A stretch of DNA of 64,000 bases from Mycolicibacterium hodleri (GCF_025822245.1 NZ_JACKTL010000026.1:241043-305042), one strand, 5' to 3'. Shown: positions 44,588 to 52,770, counted from the first letter of the stretch. Numbers and translations: made by a program. Notes: generated from the letters alone by a model not told the origin.

Positions 44588-45355
44588 TCAATCTCCCTCC
44601 ACCGCAATGACACTGCCGGCAATAGCTGATCGTCGCTTGAACAGCCCGACCAGCACGAGCGCGTACAACGCCACGGCTGGGATCAGCACGAGGAGCGCGA
44701 TGTCCTCGCCGGGCCACCGCGCCCCGGCCCCCTCGACGCCCCAGAAGATGCCGAAGGCGGTGAGCATCACCCCAACCGCGAATTTCATGGCGTTCTCGGG
44801 TACTCGCGCCAACGGTGCTCGGATTGCGAAACCCGCGACCGTCACCAGCAGAACGGCGGCCAGCGCGGCGACGGCGGCGAGGGTGATGTCGCCTTGGTTG
44901 GCGCCGAACGTCAGGGCGATGAACGCTACCTCGAGGCCTTCCAAGAAGACGCCCTTGAACGACAGTGTGAAGGCGTACCAGTCAGGCACTGCGGCCCGGC
45001 CGGTGGCTGGCGCGTTCTGCACCTCGGCAAGGGTGGCCTGGTACGCGAGGGTCTCGTCGTGAAGCGCCTTAAGGCCGCTGGCTCGAAGGATCGCCTTGCG
45101 CAACCATTGCAGCCCAAAGATCAGCAGAAGCCCACCAACGAACAGCCGTAGACCGTTTAGCGGGATCACCGATATCGCGGGCCCGAGTACGGCTATCACG
45201 GCGCCGAGCACAAGCAGTCCGGCGACGGCCCCGGTGACGGCCGAGCGCCAGTCCCTCGCGGTGCCCGCTGCCAAGATGATGGTGAGCGCCTCGACGGCCT
45301 CCACCAGGCAGGCGAGGAAGACCGTGATGAACAGTGCCGCTGAGCCGCTCACCAA
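44588..45355 (-). CDS. COG4280-like integral membrane protein, possible cation transporter
   Basis: 255 residues, seven or so helices in two related halves. Each half carries a Glu-rich helix: FLACLVEAVEALTIILAAG near the N-terminus and KGVFLEGLEVAFIALTFGA in the middle. The pattern is like the duplicated acidic helices of the GDT1/LysE-type cation exporters, so a manganese or calcium substrate is plausible but unproved. It is followed two bases later by the 67-residue membrane gene and preceded by uppP in the same direction. Confidence 0.75.
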   Translation of the reverse strand: MVSGSAALFITVFLACLVEAVEALTIILAAGTARDWRSAVTGAVAGLLVLGAVIAVLGPAISVIPLNGLRLFVGGLLLIFGLQWLRKAILRASGLKALHDETLAYQATLAEVQNAPATGRAAVPDWYAFTLSFKGVFLEGLEVAFIALTFGANQGDITLAAVAALAAVLLVTVAGFAIRAPLARVPENAMKFAVGVMLTAFGIFWGVEGAGARWPGEDIALLVLIPAVALYALVLVGLFKRRSAIAGSVIAVEGD

Positions 45356-45395
45356 CGTCCTCGGTGAAGGGTCCGGGCGCAGACGCCGACGGACG

Positions 45396-46346
45396 TCACC
45401 GCACGGTGAGCCACAGCAGGCTTCCCACCCCGGCCAGTACGCAGTACACCGCGAACGGCGTCAGCGTCTTGGTATGGAAGTACTTGGTCAGGAATCGCAC
45501 GGCGAGGTAGGCGCTGATGAACGACGCGACGCTGCCCGCCAGTACCTGTCCACCAATGCCCGCGCCCAAGGGGCCAAAGAGGTCTGGAATCTTCAAGATT
45601 CCCGCCGCGAGGATCACCGGAGTCGCCAGCAGGAACGAAAACCTGGCAGCCTCGTCGTGGGATAGGCCTCGCAGCAGACCGGCTGTCATTGTGACACCTG
45701 ACCGGCTGATTCCCGGCAGTAGCGCCAAGGTCTGCGCCGCCCCGATCAGGATCCCCTGCGGGAGAGAAGTGGCGGCGAGCCGGTCGTCGACCTCGTCCGC
45801 AACGGCGGTCGCGGCATGCCGCTGCTCGGCGGACCCGCCGGCGGGAGAGGCCAACATCGGGTTGGCAGTCGTGGCCAACGTTGCGCCGTGGCGTCGGCGT
45901 AGACGTTCACCGGCGTACAGCAAGACGCCGTTGACGGTCAGGAAGACCGCCGCGGGGATCGGCCGGCCCAAGGTGGTGCGGAAGGTGTGTTCGAGCGCCA
46001 GGCCGCATACCGCCACCGGAATCGTGCCGAGGACGATGAGCCAGGCCAGACGTTCGCCGGTGGTCTGAATCCTGCGGTGACGAATCGACGTGTAGAACCC
46101 GATGATGATCTGTACCCAGTCGCGCCAGAAGAACAGCAGCAGCGCCGCAGCGGTCGCCACGTGCAGGCCGACGATGAATGCCAGATACGGCGACTCTGGC
46201 GACGAAACGTTCAGATCTCGCGCCCACCGGCCGCCGATCAAGGCGGGAATCAGCACCGAATGTCCGAGGCTGGAGACGGGAAAGAGTTCCGTCACACCCT
46301 GAAACAGTCCCACGACTGTCGCCTCGAGATAGCTCAAGCTGCTCAA
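45396..46346 (-). CDS. uppP: Undecaprenyl-diphosphatase UppP/BacA
   Basis: 316 residues with the two catalytic regions of the BacA family: GLFQGVTELFPVSSLGHSVL (Glu, Ser and His in place) and TLALLPGISRSGVTMTAGLL (Arg-Ser-Gly motif). Eight or so helices. Between them is an extra hydrophilic insert of about 40 residues (residues 160-200) not usual in the family. The enzyme makes undecaprenyl phosphate available for cell wall synthesis and confers bacitracin resistance. An island tandem box lies 115 bases upstream. Probably an accessory copy to the chromosomal one. Confidence 0.92.
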   Translation of the reverse strand: MSSLSYLEATVVGLFQGVTELFPVSSLGHSVLIPALIGGRWARDLNVSSPESPYLAFIVGLHVATAAALLLFFWRDWVQIIIGFYTSIRHRRIQTTGERLAWLIVLGTIPVAVCGLALEHTFRTTLGRPIPAAVFLTVNGVLLYAGERLRRRHGATLATTANPMLASPAGGSAEQRHAATAVADEVDDRLAATSLPQGILIGAAQTLALLPGISRSGVTMTAGLLRGLSHDEAARFSFLLATPVILAAGILKIPDLFGPLGAGIGGQVLAGSVASFISAYLAVRFLTKYFHTKTLTPFAVYCVLAGVGSLLWLTVR

Positions 46347-46460
46347 CTGGGGTTCCTCTGCGTTCGTCGAATGAAGGCACGCGGTCGCGCGACCGCGCCG
46401 CGAACAGGTTCAGGCAACCGCACTGTTGCGTCCGATCTGAGAAATGCTCGCAGGGCGTCG

Positions 46461-46476
46461 CTGAGAGGTTGCTGAG
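46461..46476 (-). promoter_or_regulatory. Island tandem box upstream of uppP
   Basis: The minus strand reads CTCAGCAACCTCTCAG, an exact fit to the motif, oriented toward uppP and ending 115 bases before its start. Confidence 0.62.
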
Positions 46477-46556
46477 GGTAGTGGTCAGATCGGCAGAACG
46501 GCACGGCCCTGCGCGCGCCCTTCGCCGGCACTGCCTGACACGGGAGGGACACCGCA

Positions 46557-47234
46557 TCAAGCGGAGTCCGGGTGTGCCGGACTCGAATCGTCACCGGGGG
46601 TCGGCGTGAGCAGCCGCAGGCACGGATAGAAGTACAGGTATCCCAACGCCCAGCCGGCCAGCACGTCGGACGGGTGATGCACGTTCAGTACCACCCGTCC
46701 CACGCCGATGGCGGTCACCACGACCGCTCCGAGGGCGAACGAGACCACCCGTCTCCATCCATCGACGGATGGCGGGAGCAGCGCCAGCAAGGCGAGCACG
46801 CCGACCATCACGCCGACGGCGTGTCCAGACGGAAACGAACTCGACGGTGCAGCCACCAAGTAGGTGGAGGGTCGCGGACGATCGGCGAGGCTCTTGGCGA
46901 GTACGGACAGCGGACCGCTGAGACCGATGGTGACCGCAACGAAGATCGCCACCCGCCATCGGCGCCGCACCAGCGCCATGACCGCCACCACCAACCCGAC
47001 GAGCCGGAAGGCGCTCGGCCCGAGGACGGTACAGAAGACGTTCCAGCTCGTCACCCAAGATGGGTGCTGCACACCGTAATCGTGCAAGGCGTTCAACATC
47101 GGCGAGTCCAACCGATCCAGCCAGGCCCACTGTTGCACCCACGCAATCCAGAGCAGGGCGTACGACACGACGGCGAGGACAGCCAGTGTTGCCATCGACG
47201 AGTTGGCCTTCGTCACGCCGATCACCTTCCGCAT
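46557..47234 (-). CDS. PAP2-family phosphatase (catalytic motifs intact)
   Basis: 225 residues from ATG 47234; GTG 47216 has a better ribosome binding site (GGAAGG). All signature motifs are present: AKSLADRPRP (K-x6-RP), SFPSGHAVG (PSGH) and GRVVLNVHHPSDVLAG (R-x5-H-x3-D). Six transmembrane helices. Such enzymes dephosphorylate undecaprenyl pyrophosphate or phosphatidylglycerophosphate at the outer face of the membrane. It lies in the same direction as uppP, which has the same possible substrate. Confidence 0.9.
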   Translation of the reverse strand: MRKVIGVTKANSSMATLAVLAVVSYALLWIAWVQQWAWLDRLDSPMLNALHDYGVQHPSWVTSWNVFCTVLGPSAFRLVGLVVAVMALVRRRWRVAIFVAVTIGLSGPLSVLAKSLADRPRPSTYLVAAPSSSFPSGHAVGVMVGVLALLALLPPSVDGWRRVVSFALGAVVVTAIGVGRVVLNVHHPSDVLAGWALGYLYFYPCLRLLTPTPGDDSSPAHPDSA

Positions 47235-47381
47235 CGCCGACTCATCGGCCCGACCTGACGAATGCGGAGAGCCGCAGCCCCGGATGCCATGGGATGCCTT
47301 CCGTGCGCGGACTTCCTCGGGCGGCCGATGTTGCTCGTGCGCTCCAAGCGACGAGACCCATGCGAGGTAGGCGTCGGCGCC

Positions 47382-48653
47382 TCAGCCGAGCGCCGTCTGC
47401 AGGTCCACCAGGGCCTTCTTCTCGGTGCCGAGGTCGGGATTGCTGGCACGCATGGACTTTAGGACGGTGTCGATGCGACCGTCGATCGCGGTCCAGGTGG
47501 TGCCGTCCATTGCTTGAAGGGTGGGCTGATCGTCGTCCCAGGCCGTTTCGAGGTCTTTGATCCGGTCGGTCGCTCCTGCTTGATCGCCCGCTTCGAGCTT
47601 CGCGAGCGTGTCGGCGGTGATGGTACGGAAGTTGGTGACGTCGGCTGCCGGAAAATGCGCCGTTACCTGACCAGGGGCGATGGCGGCGGTACTCGCCGGG
47701 GGCGCACCGGTCTCCTCCTCGTTGGCCGCGGTCGCATGTGGCTGCCCGGCGGCCCACACGAGCAGGGCGCCAGTGGCCACGGCGACGACGACGAAGTACC
47801 CCAGCATGATCGGCTCCCTCACCGGGCCGGAAGTTGCGGTCGGCGGATCACTCGGCGCGTCGGCGGGGCCCTGCACGTCGATGACGTCGACGTGGGTGAC
47901 GCTGAGGTACACCACCGTTGCGAGGATCGCGGCGAGAAAGATGACGCTGGTGAGGGCGGTACCCAAGCCGAGACCGTGCTCGCTGGTCGGGGTAGCGAAC
48001 CAGTCGCCGAGATTTGCGCCCAGCGGCCGGGTGAGAATGTACGCCAGCCAGAACGAGAGGACTGCGTTCGCGCCCAGTCGCCAGCCGATCACGACCGCGA
48101 CGATCAACCCGGCGGGCAGCAACACCGAAACTCCGGGTGCCCATCCGGTCAATTCGAGGGTCCAGTCACCGGCCGCGGTGCCCAGAGCAAACGTCACGAG
48201 CACGGCGAGCCAGTAGAACGCCTCTCGCGGCAACGTCACGATGCTATGAATCGACAGCGTCCGCTCGCGCGCCCACCAGATTCCGAAAACGACGATCAAT
48301 ATGACCGTGAAGACGCTGGTGCTCGCCGCGAGCGGAACGCCCTGCGTGTCGGTGAGGATGTCGGTGTAGAGCGTGCCGGTCACGCTGACGACGACGACCG
48401 CCAGCCAGTAGACGAATGGTACGTAGCGGTTCAGCCGCAGCTGCCACGCCAATACCGCGACGAGGACCACGGTGAAGATCAGCGCCGTGGCATTCAATCC
48501 GACATTCAACGTCATGTTGATCCAGTCGGCGAAGCTCTCACCGACGGTGGTGCAGAGGATCTTGATGACCCAGAACCACACCGTGATCTCGGGGACCTTG
48601 CTCAGCATCTGCCTGGGGGTTGCAGCACCGGGAGGATTCGTAGTCTGGCTCAC
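47382..48653 (-). CDS. COG4705-type membrane protein with C-terminal helical domain
   Basis: 423 residues. The first 270 residues are about eight helices of the COG4705 uncharacterised membrane family (VPEITVWFWVIKILCTTVGE, FADWINMTLNVGL, TLYTDILTDTQGV, GWRLGANAVLSFWLAYILTR). A further helix near residue 290 precedes an extracytoplasmic helical domain of about 110 residues (VTNFRTITADTLAKLEAGDQ ...). Function unknown. A tandem box lies 26 bases upstream, so it is a strong member of the inferred regulon. Confidence 0.82.
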   Translation of the reverse strand: MSQTTNPPGAATPRQMLSKVPEITVWFWVIKILCTTVGESFADWINMTLNVGLNATALIFTVVLVAVLAWQLRLNRYVPFVYWLAVVVVSVTGTLYTDILTDTQGVPLAASTSVFTVILIVVFGIWWARERTLSIHSIVTLPREAFYWLAVLVTFALGTAAGDWTLELTGWAPGVSVLLPAGLIVAVVIGWRLGANAVLSFWLAYILTRPLGANLGDWFATPTSEHGLGLGTALTSVIFLAAILATVVYLSVTHVDVIDVQGPADAPSDPPTATSGPVREPIMLGYFVVVAVATGALLVWAAGQPHATAANEEETGAPPASTAAIAPGQVTAHFPAADVTNFRTITADTLAKLEAGDQAGATDRIKDLETAWDDDQPTLQAMDGTTWTAIDGRIDTVLKSMRASNPDLGTEKKALVDLQTALG

Positions 48654-48678
48654 GGCGACTGACGGTAGACACCTCTAA

Positions 48679-48694
48679 CTGAAAGCACGCTGAG
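48679..48694 (-). promoter_or_regulatory. Island tandem box upstream of COG4705-type gene
   Basis: The minus strand reads CTCAGCGTGCTTTCAG, an exact fit, ending 26 bases before the start codon. Confidence 0.65.
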
Positions 48695-48815
48695 AAGGCA
48701 CTCGGCGGTGGCAGTCGGCCGCGGACCGCTACGTCCTCACCACCCTCCACCCTCCGGGGCTTCACTGCGAACGCAACGTAGGTCCGTGACCTCCACAGGT
48801 GAAACGCTGGATCGT

Positions 48816-48831
48816 CTCAGCATGGTCACAG
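48816..48831 (+). promoter_or_regulatory. Island tandem box upstream of sensor kinase gene (weaker)
   Basis: CTCAGCATGGTCACAG has one mismatch in the second half-site. It points toward the kinase and ends 90 bases before its start, consistent with autoregulation. Confidence 0.45.
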
Positions 48832-48920
48832 CTGGACTGCCTCACCATCACACGCGTGACTCACGATTTCACCAATCGCTGCGAAGCGTACGCACGCCGC
48901 CCCATCGCGGCACCCCCCTC

Positions 48921-50348
48921 ATGACTCCGACGGTCGAGCCGCGACGTGTGCGGCGTCAGAAGTGGTGGCCGCCGCGGTACTGGGGAATCGCGGCGCGTTC
49001 GGCGTTCGTGTCCGCGACGGTGGTGCTGGTTGCAGTGATGGTGGTCGGAGGGTTTCTCGCAGCCATCCTCTACCGCTCGCTGCTGTCCGGCGTGGACGAC
49101 GCGGCTGCGGCTCGCGTTCGTGATGTGGTTGCGGCCTTGAAGTATGACACTGCCGGGGAACTGGACCCGGCTCTGTTGGCCACCGATCAGCGCATCGTCG
49201 CGGTTCAAGTCATCGACCGCAACGGAACGGTGGTTCAGAATTCACAGACCGCAACCGACCCGCCTAACGCACCACTGATCGAGAAGGACTCGATTGCAAG
49301 GAAATTGACCGTCGGCTTGCCCGATCACTCGTCCCCGGACGGCGACACGAGGATCAGCGGCCAAGTCGTGGACAGCCCCGGCGGCCCATATACCGTTCTC
49401 GTCGGGGCAGGAAGCGAATCAGTCGAGACGACCGTCAAGACAGTCCTAGTTCTCCTAGCCGGGGCCGCACCCATCGTGATTGCGGTCTCGGCCGCAGCCA
49501 GCTATCGATTGGTGGCGCGATCACTTCGATCAGTCGACGCGATCCGAGCGCGGGTGGCCGACATCAGTAGCTCGGACTTGGGTGAACGCGTTCCCGTGCC
49601 GATCGCCTTCGACGAGATCTCGGCGCTCGCGATCACCATGAACGAGATGCTGGCGCGCATCGAGGCCGGCCACGAGGCTCAGCGGCGATTCGTCGGGGAC
49701 GCGTCGCACGAGCTTCGCAGCCCGTTGGCGGCGATCATCTCTGCTCTCGACGTCGCCGCGGCGCATCCGGAGTTGTTCGACGAAGAGCTCGCGTCATCGA
49801 CCCTGCGGCCCGAGGCGCGTCGAATGGAGTCCCTCGTCGAGGACTTACTGTTGCTGGCCCGCGCCGACGAACGTGGCCTTGCCATGCAGCACAAGGACGT
49901 CGACCTCGACGACGTCACGTCGAGCGAGATCGGCCGAGTGTTGCGGGAGCGGGGCGTGTTCATCGACGCCGACCTGGCTCCGACGCGCGTCGTCGGCGAC
50001 GCCGGCAGCTTGTCGCGGGTCCTTCGCAATCTCTTGGAGAACGCGGCCCGGCACGCATCGTCGAGGATCGAGGTCTCCCTGTCTTCGCACGGGTCCGAAG
50101 CGGTGCTGACGGTCGGTGATGACGGACCGGGCATTCCAGAGGCAGACCGGGCCCGTGTGTTCGGCCGGTTCGTGCGGCTGGACTCAGATCGTGCGCGTAG
50201 TGGTGGGGGATCTGGTCTCGGGTTGGCGATCGTGTCGGAAGTCGTTGCCGCCCATGGTGGAATCATCGCGATCGGAGAGCGCGCGGCAGGGGGAACGGTG
50301 GTGACGGTTCATCTACCGTTGGCGTACTCGTCCGAGTCGAGCCGGTAG
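48921..50348 (+). CDS. Two-component sensor histidine kinase
   Basis: About 475 residues from ATG 48921; the frame is open to 48708. Two transmembrane helices (SATVVLVAVMVVGGFLAAIL and VLVLLAGAAPIVIAVSAA) flank a periplasmic sensor domain of about 130 residues with DPALLATDQRIVAVQVIDRN. HAMP, HisKA with DASHELRSPLAAI, N box NLLENAARHA, DDGPGIP and GLGLAIV are all intact. Its 3' end overlaps the opposite-strand regulator by 40 bp. The sensor domain has the same plan as that of the 20921 kinase but differs in detail, so the signals may differ. Confidence 0.93.
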   Translation: MTPTVEPRRVRRQKWWPPRYWGIAARSAFVSATVVLVAVMVVGGFLAAILYRSLLSGVDDAAAARVRDVVAALKYDTAGELDPALLATDQRIVAVQVIDRNGTVVQNSQTATDPPNAPLIEKDSIARKLTVGLPDHSSPDGDTRISGQVVDSPGGPYTVLVGAGSESVETTVKTVLVLLAGAAPIVIAVSAAASYRLVARSLRSVDAIRARVADISSSDLGERVPVPIAFDEISALAITMNEMLARIEAGHEAQRRFVGDASHELRSPLAAIISALDVAAAHPELFDEELASSTLRPEARRMESLVEDLLLLARADERGLAMQHKDVDLDDVTSSEIGRVLRERGVFIDADLAPTRVVGDAGSLSRVLRNLLENAARHASSRIEVSLSSHGSEAVLTVGDDGPGIPEADRARVFGRFVRLDSDRARSGGGSGLGLAIVSEVVAAHGGIIAIGERAAGGTVVTVHLPLAYSSESSR

Positions 50349-50998
50349 CCGACGCCGCGGACCGTGTGGATCGTGTGGGTGCCGAATGGTGCGTCGATCT
50401 TGCGGCGCAGGTAGCCGACGTACACTTCGACCACGTTGTCGGGCCCGGCGTAGTGGGCGTCCCAGACATGTTCCAAGATGTCGTCCTTCGTGACCGCGGT
50501 GTCCTTGCGCTGCATGAGGTATTCGAGCACTCCGTACTCCCGTCGAGTCAACTCGATCGTGGTCTGACCGCGTCGCACGACGCGGCGGGCGGGGTCGAGT
50601 GACAACGTGCCTGCCAACAGCACTGGAGGGCGTTGGGGTCCGCCGCGACGAACGAGCGCACGTAGGCGCGCCACCAGGACGACGAAGGACACCGGCTTGC
50701 TGAGGTAGTCGTCGGCGCCGAGGTCGAACGCGTCGGCCTGGTCGTAGTCGCCGTCTTTGGCGGTCAGCATCAGCACCGGGGTCCACACCTTTCGCGCTCG
50801 GATCTCGCGAAGTACCTCGTAGCCGTTGATGCCGGGCAGCATGATGTCCAGCACGATCACGTCGAAGCTGTTCTCCGTCGCCTCCCATAGGCCGTCGACG
50901 CCGTTGGCCGCGTGAACCACCACGAAGCCTTCCGCACGCAGGCCCATGCCCAGCATGGCGGCGAAACGCGGCTCGTCCTCCACGATCAACACCTTCAC
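50309..50998 (-). CDS. OmpR-family response regulator, convergent with its kinase
   Basis: 229 residues: VLIVEDEPRFAAMLGMGLRA, phosphoacceptor in FDVIVLDIMLPGINGYEVLR, MLTAKDGDYDQ, GADDYLSKPVSF; winged helix with ELTRREYGVLEYLM, NVVEVYVGYLRRKIDAPFG and GVGYRLDSDE. Intact. It is read toward the kinase gene and overlaps it tail to tail. As the only fully intact regulator paired with an intact kinase, it is the best candidate to bind the tandem boxes. A box lies 172 bases upstream. Confidence 0.93.
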   Translation of the reverse strand: MKVLIVEDEPRFAAMLGMGLRAEGFVVVHAANGVDGLWEATENSFDVIVLDIMLPGINGYEVLREIRARKVWTPVLMLTAKDGDYDQADAFDLGADDYLSKPVSFVVLVARLRALVRRGGPQRPPVLLAGTLSLDPARRVVRRGQTTIELTRREYGVLEYLMQRKDTAVTKDDILEHVWDAHYAGPDNVVEVYVGYLRRKIDAPFGTHTIHTVRGVGYRLDSDEYANGR

Positions 50999-51162
50999 GT
51001 GCGTTGCCCTCCATCGCTCGAGTGGGCCGCGCCAACGAGACTCGCCCCGGCGCCGAGACTGGCGTCGACGAGCCGGCAGGTCGGTGCCATTTGATCAACA
51101 GTCATGCTTCGGCACATTCACCGATGGTGACCCGCGCCGCCCGATGACTGGGAGCGTGGCAT

Positions 51163-51582
51163 TCAGACCCTGAGAGGACGCTGAGGCGAGCGGCACGCGG
51201 ACCGCACGTCGAGCCGAACCGTGCACCACGCCAGGTGGTTTGGCCCGTGAGGCCGCCACAAAGCTCGTTCAGTGAGCCCGCACGACGGCAAACCGCCTCC
51301 CGACGGCTGGAGAGACACCTCCGCCGTCCGGCTATTAGCTGAGGCTGTCGTGTGCGTCGTCTGACTGTGCTGGGTGCCGCCCGCGTGATGGTGATGCCCG
51401 CTCCTGGCGCCGCCGGCAAAGCCGGTCCAGAACGCCACCGCGGCGATGGCCACGACGCCGACGATGACCAGGACCACAGCCGCAACGCGAAACGTGCGGC
51501 CGCGCCCTAAGAGCCACTGCCGCCGCAACTGTTTGACTGATTTTGCCGCTATCGGTGTGGACTCGTCAGGCGCATCGCTCAC
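51163..51582 (-). CDS. Small single-pass membrane protein with His-rich segment
   Basis: 139 residues from GTG 51582. A basic cytoplasmic start (KSVKQLRRQWLLGRGRTFR), one transmembrane helix (VAAVVLVIVGVVAIAAVAFW), then a Gly/His/Thr stretch (TGFAGGARSGHHHHAGGTQH SQTTHTTAS). The plan is the same as the proteins at 26326 and 36320. The last 60 residues are Cys/Arg-rich and may be read-through of a lost stop, as in the 36320 gene. Function unknown. Confidence 0.6.
   Translation of the reverse strand: MSDAPDESTPIAAKSVKQLRRQWLLGRGRTFRVAAVVLVIVGVVAIAAVAFWTGFAGGARSGHHHHAGGTQHSQTTHTTASANSRTAEVSLQPSGGGLPSCGLTERALWRPHGPNHLAWCTVRLDVRSACRSPQRPLRV
51170..51185 (-). promoter_or_regulatory. Island tandem box upstream of response regulator gene
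   Basis: The minus strand reads CTCAGCGTCCTCTCAG, an exact fit. It lies 172 bases before the regulator start at 50998 and within the 3' end of the preceding open frame; autoregulation is inferred. Confidence 0.55.
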
Positions 51583-51654
51583 GTCGCCGATGATGCCCGA
51601 CGGCTCCTGAGAATCCGTGGAGAGACGAAGACCATTGTTGTGCCGGAATGGGCC

Positions 51655-51903
51655 TCAGAACCCCTTGGGACGCGGCGCCTTGAGGACCGGAGCGGCAGCC
51701 GGAACGACGACGACCGTCGACGGGGTCAGGCTCACGTGTTGGGCCGTTTCTGTCGTCGTCTGTCCCATCGTCATCGTCGATGCGGTGACCGCTGCTGGGC
51801 TTGTCTCATCCTGCGCCACCGCCGCCAGCCCGAGAACGACTAGTGCGGCGCCTCCCATGACGGCCGCAAGCGACTTCAGGCCTGTTCGCGTTCTCGTCGT
51901 CAT
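51655..51903 (-). CDS. Small exported protein (paralogue of 20424-20708)
   Basis: 82 residues from ATG 51903. A basic start and hydrophobic segment (TGLKSLAAVMGGAALVVLGL) are followed by AVTASTMTMGQTTTETAQHV, Thr/Val-rich sequence and a Pro/Lys end (APVLKAPRPKGF). The plan (hydrophobic anchor or signal, MTxGxTxTET, Lys-Ala-Pro end) equals that of the 20424 gene. A tandem box lies 91 bases upstream. Function unknown. Confidence 0.68.
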   Translation of the reverse strand: MTTRTRTGLKSLAAVMGGAALVVLGLAAVAQDETSPAAVTASTMTMGQTTTETAQHVSLTPSTVVVVPAAAPVLKAPRPKGF

Positions 51904-52523
51904 CTCCACCCCTGCCTTCCTGTTTGCCGCGCCTCCCCGGGTGCGCGGAATCGCCCGCCGTGATTCGGCATGTCCCACAGGTACACCCGCGGCGCTGAAG
52001 GTTTGTTGAGGAAGGAAGGGAGACCTGCGTCCCCTTGGTCGTCCATAACCAAATCGCGATCGCGCCGTTGGTCGTCTCAGCTGCGGACCTCGAACGTGCG
52101 CTCGTGGGGGTTGAGCGACCGGATTCAGACCGGTAATCGAAGGTTCGGGTGAGCGTTACGGCGTATCCCGCTGGGAAAGTTCTCGCGACTCGAGGGGTCC
52201 GCGGTTGCCGGGCAAGGACACCTATCCCAGGCCGCCGGAACCGAGTTGGGCGTGACCGTTTAGCCGGCGATCTCAATGGTCTCCATATGCCGTGTGTGGC
52301 CGGCGAGCCGACGGCAGTACCCGCGCGTGCTGTAGTACCGGTGCCGGGCCCACGGGTTGCGAGTCGTGCCGCGGCTGCAGGCGGGTGTGTGAACGGATTT
52401 GTGAACGAAACGCTGCAAAATAGTCGGGACGGATCGACACCGGCCGCGACATCGGTGACGTCCGGTGCGGCTTGAACTGCACATATGCAACCACCCGCAT
52501 CTCGTGAAATGTCCACCGGCTGT
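51904..52523. other. No gene recognised; tandem box and right end of element
   Basis: About 620 bases between the small exported protein gene and the tRNA fragment, with no credible gene. It holds one tandem box (51994-52009) and, if the island model is right, the inner arm-type integrase sites next to the attachment core. Confidence 0.45.
51994..52009 (-). promoter_or_regulatory. Island tandem box (weaker)
   Basis: The minus strand reads CTCAACAAACCTTCAG, with two mismatches to YTCAGCNNNNTYTCAG. It points toward the small exported protein gene and ends 91 bases before its start. Confidence 0.42.
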
Positions 52524-52566
52524 CTCATAACCCAGAGGTCGCAGGTTCGAATCCTGTCCCCGCTAC
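52524..52566 (+). other. 3' fragment of tRNA-fMet(CAU); candidate attachment site
   Basis: The sequence begins in the anticodon loop (CTCATAACCCAGAGG), continues through the variable region and T-arm (GGTTCGAATCC) and ends at the acceptor strand CCCCGCTAC, followed by the terminator hairpin. The 5' half of the tRNA is absent: upstream bases do not form the D-arm or 5' acceptor, and the anticodon stem fails to pair. A 43-bp 3' tRNA remnant is the classic footprint of a tyrosine-integrase element, marking the end distal to the intact tRNA. It is not a functional tRNA gene. Confidence 0.8.
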
Positions 52567-52574
52567 TAGTAGGA

Positions 52575-52604
52575 ACGGCCCCCGGAGATCACTCCGGGGG
52601 CCGT
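52575..52604 (+). terminator. Rho-independent terminator after the tRNA fragment
   Basis: Perfect 12-bp stem (ACGGCCCCCGGA with TCCGGGGGCCGT), 6-base loop, followed by TTTCATT. It is presumably the original terminator of the chromosomal tRNA-fMet gene, left attached to its 3' end. Confidence 0.75.
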
Positions 52605-52770
52605 TTTCATTCCGTTTGGGTACAGGTTTGGGAACTTTAGCAAGCCTAACGGCCTGGACACCGCGAATGGCGAAGGTTCTCCTGTAGCGGGGCGCCCGAC
52701 ATCGAGAACCTGAGACAAGCGGCGCGGGACAACTAGATCCCGTAGTGCTGCCCGGTGGCGACCGCGGGAA

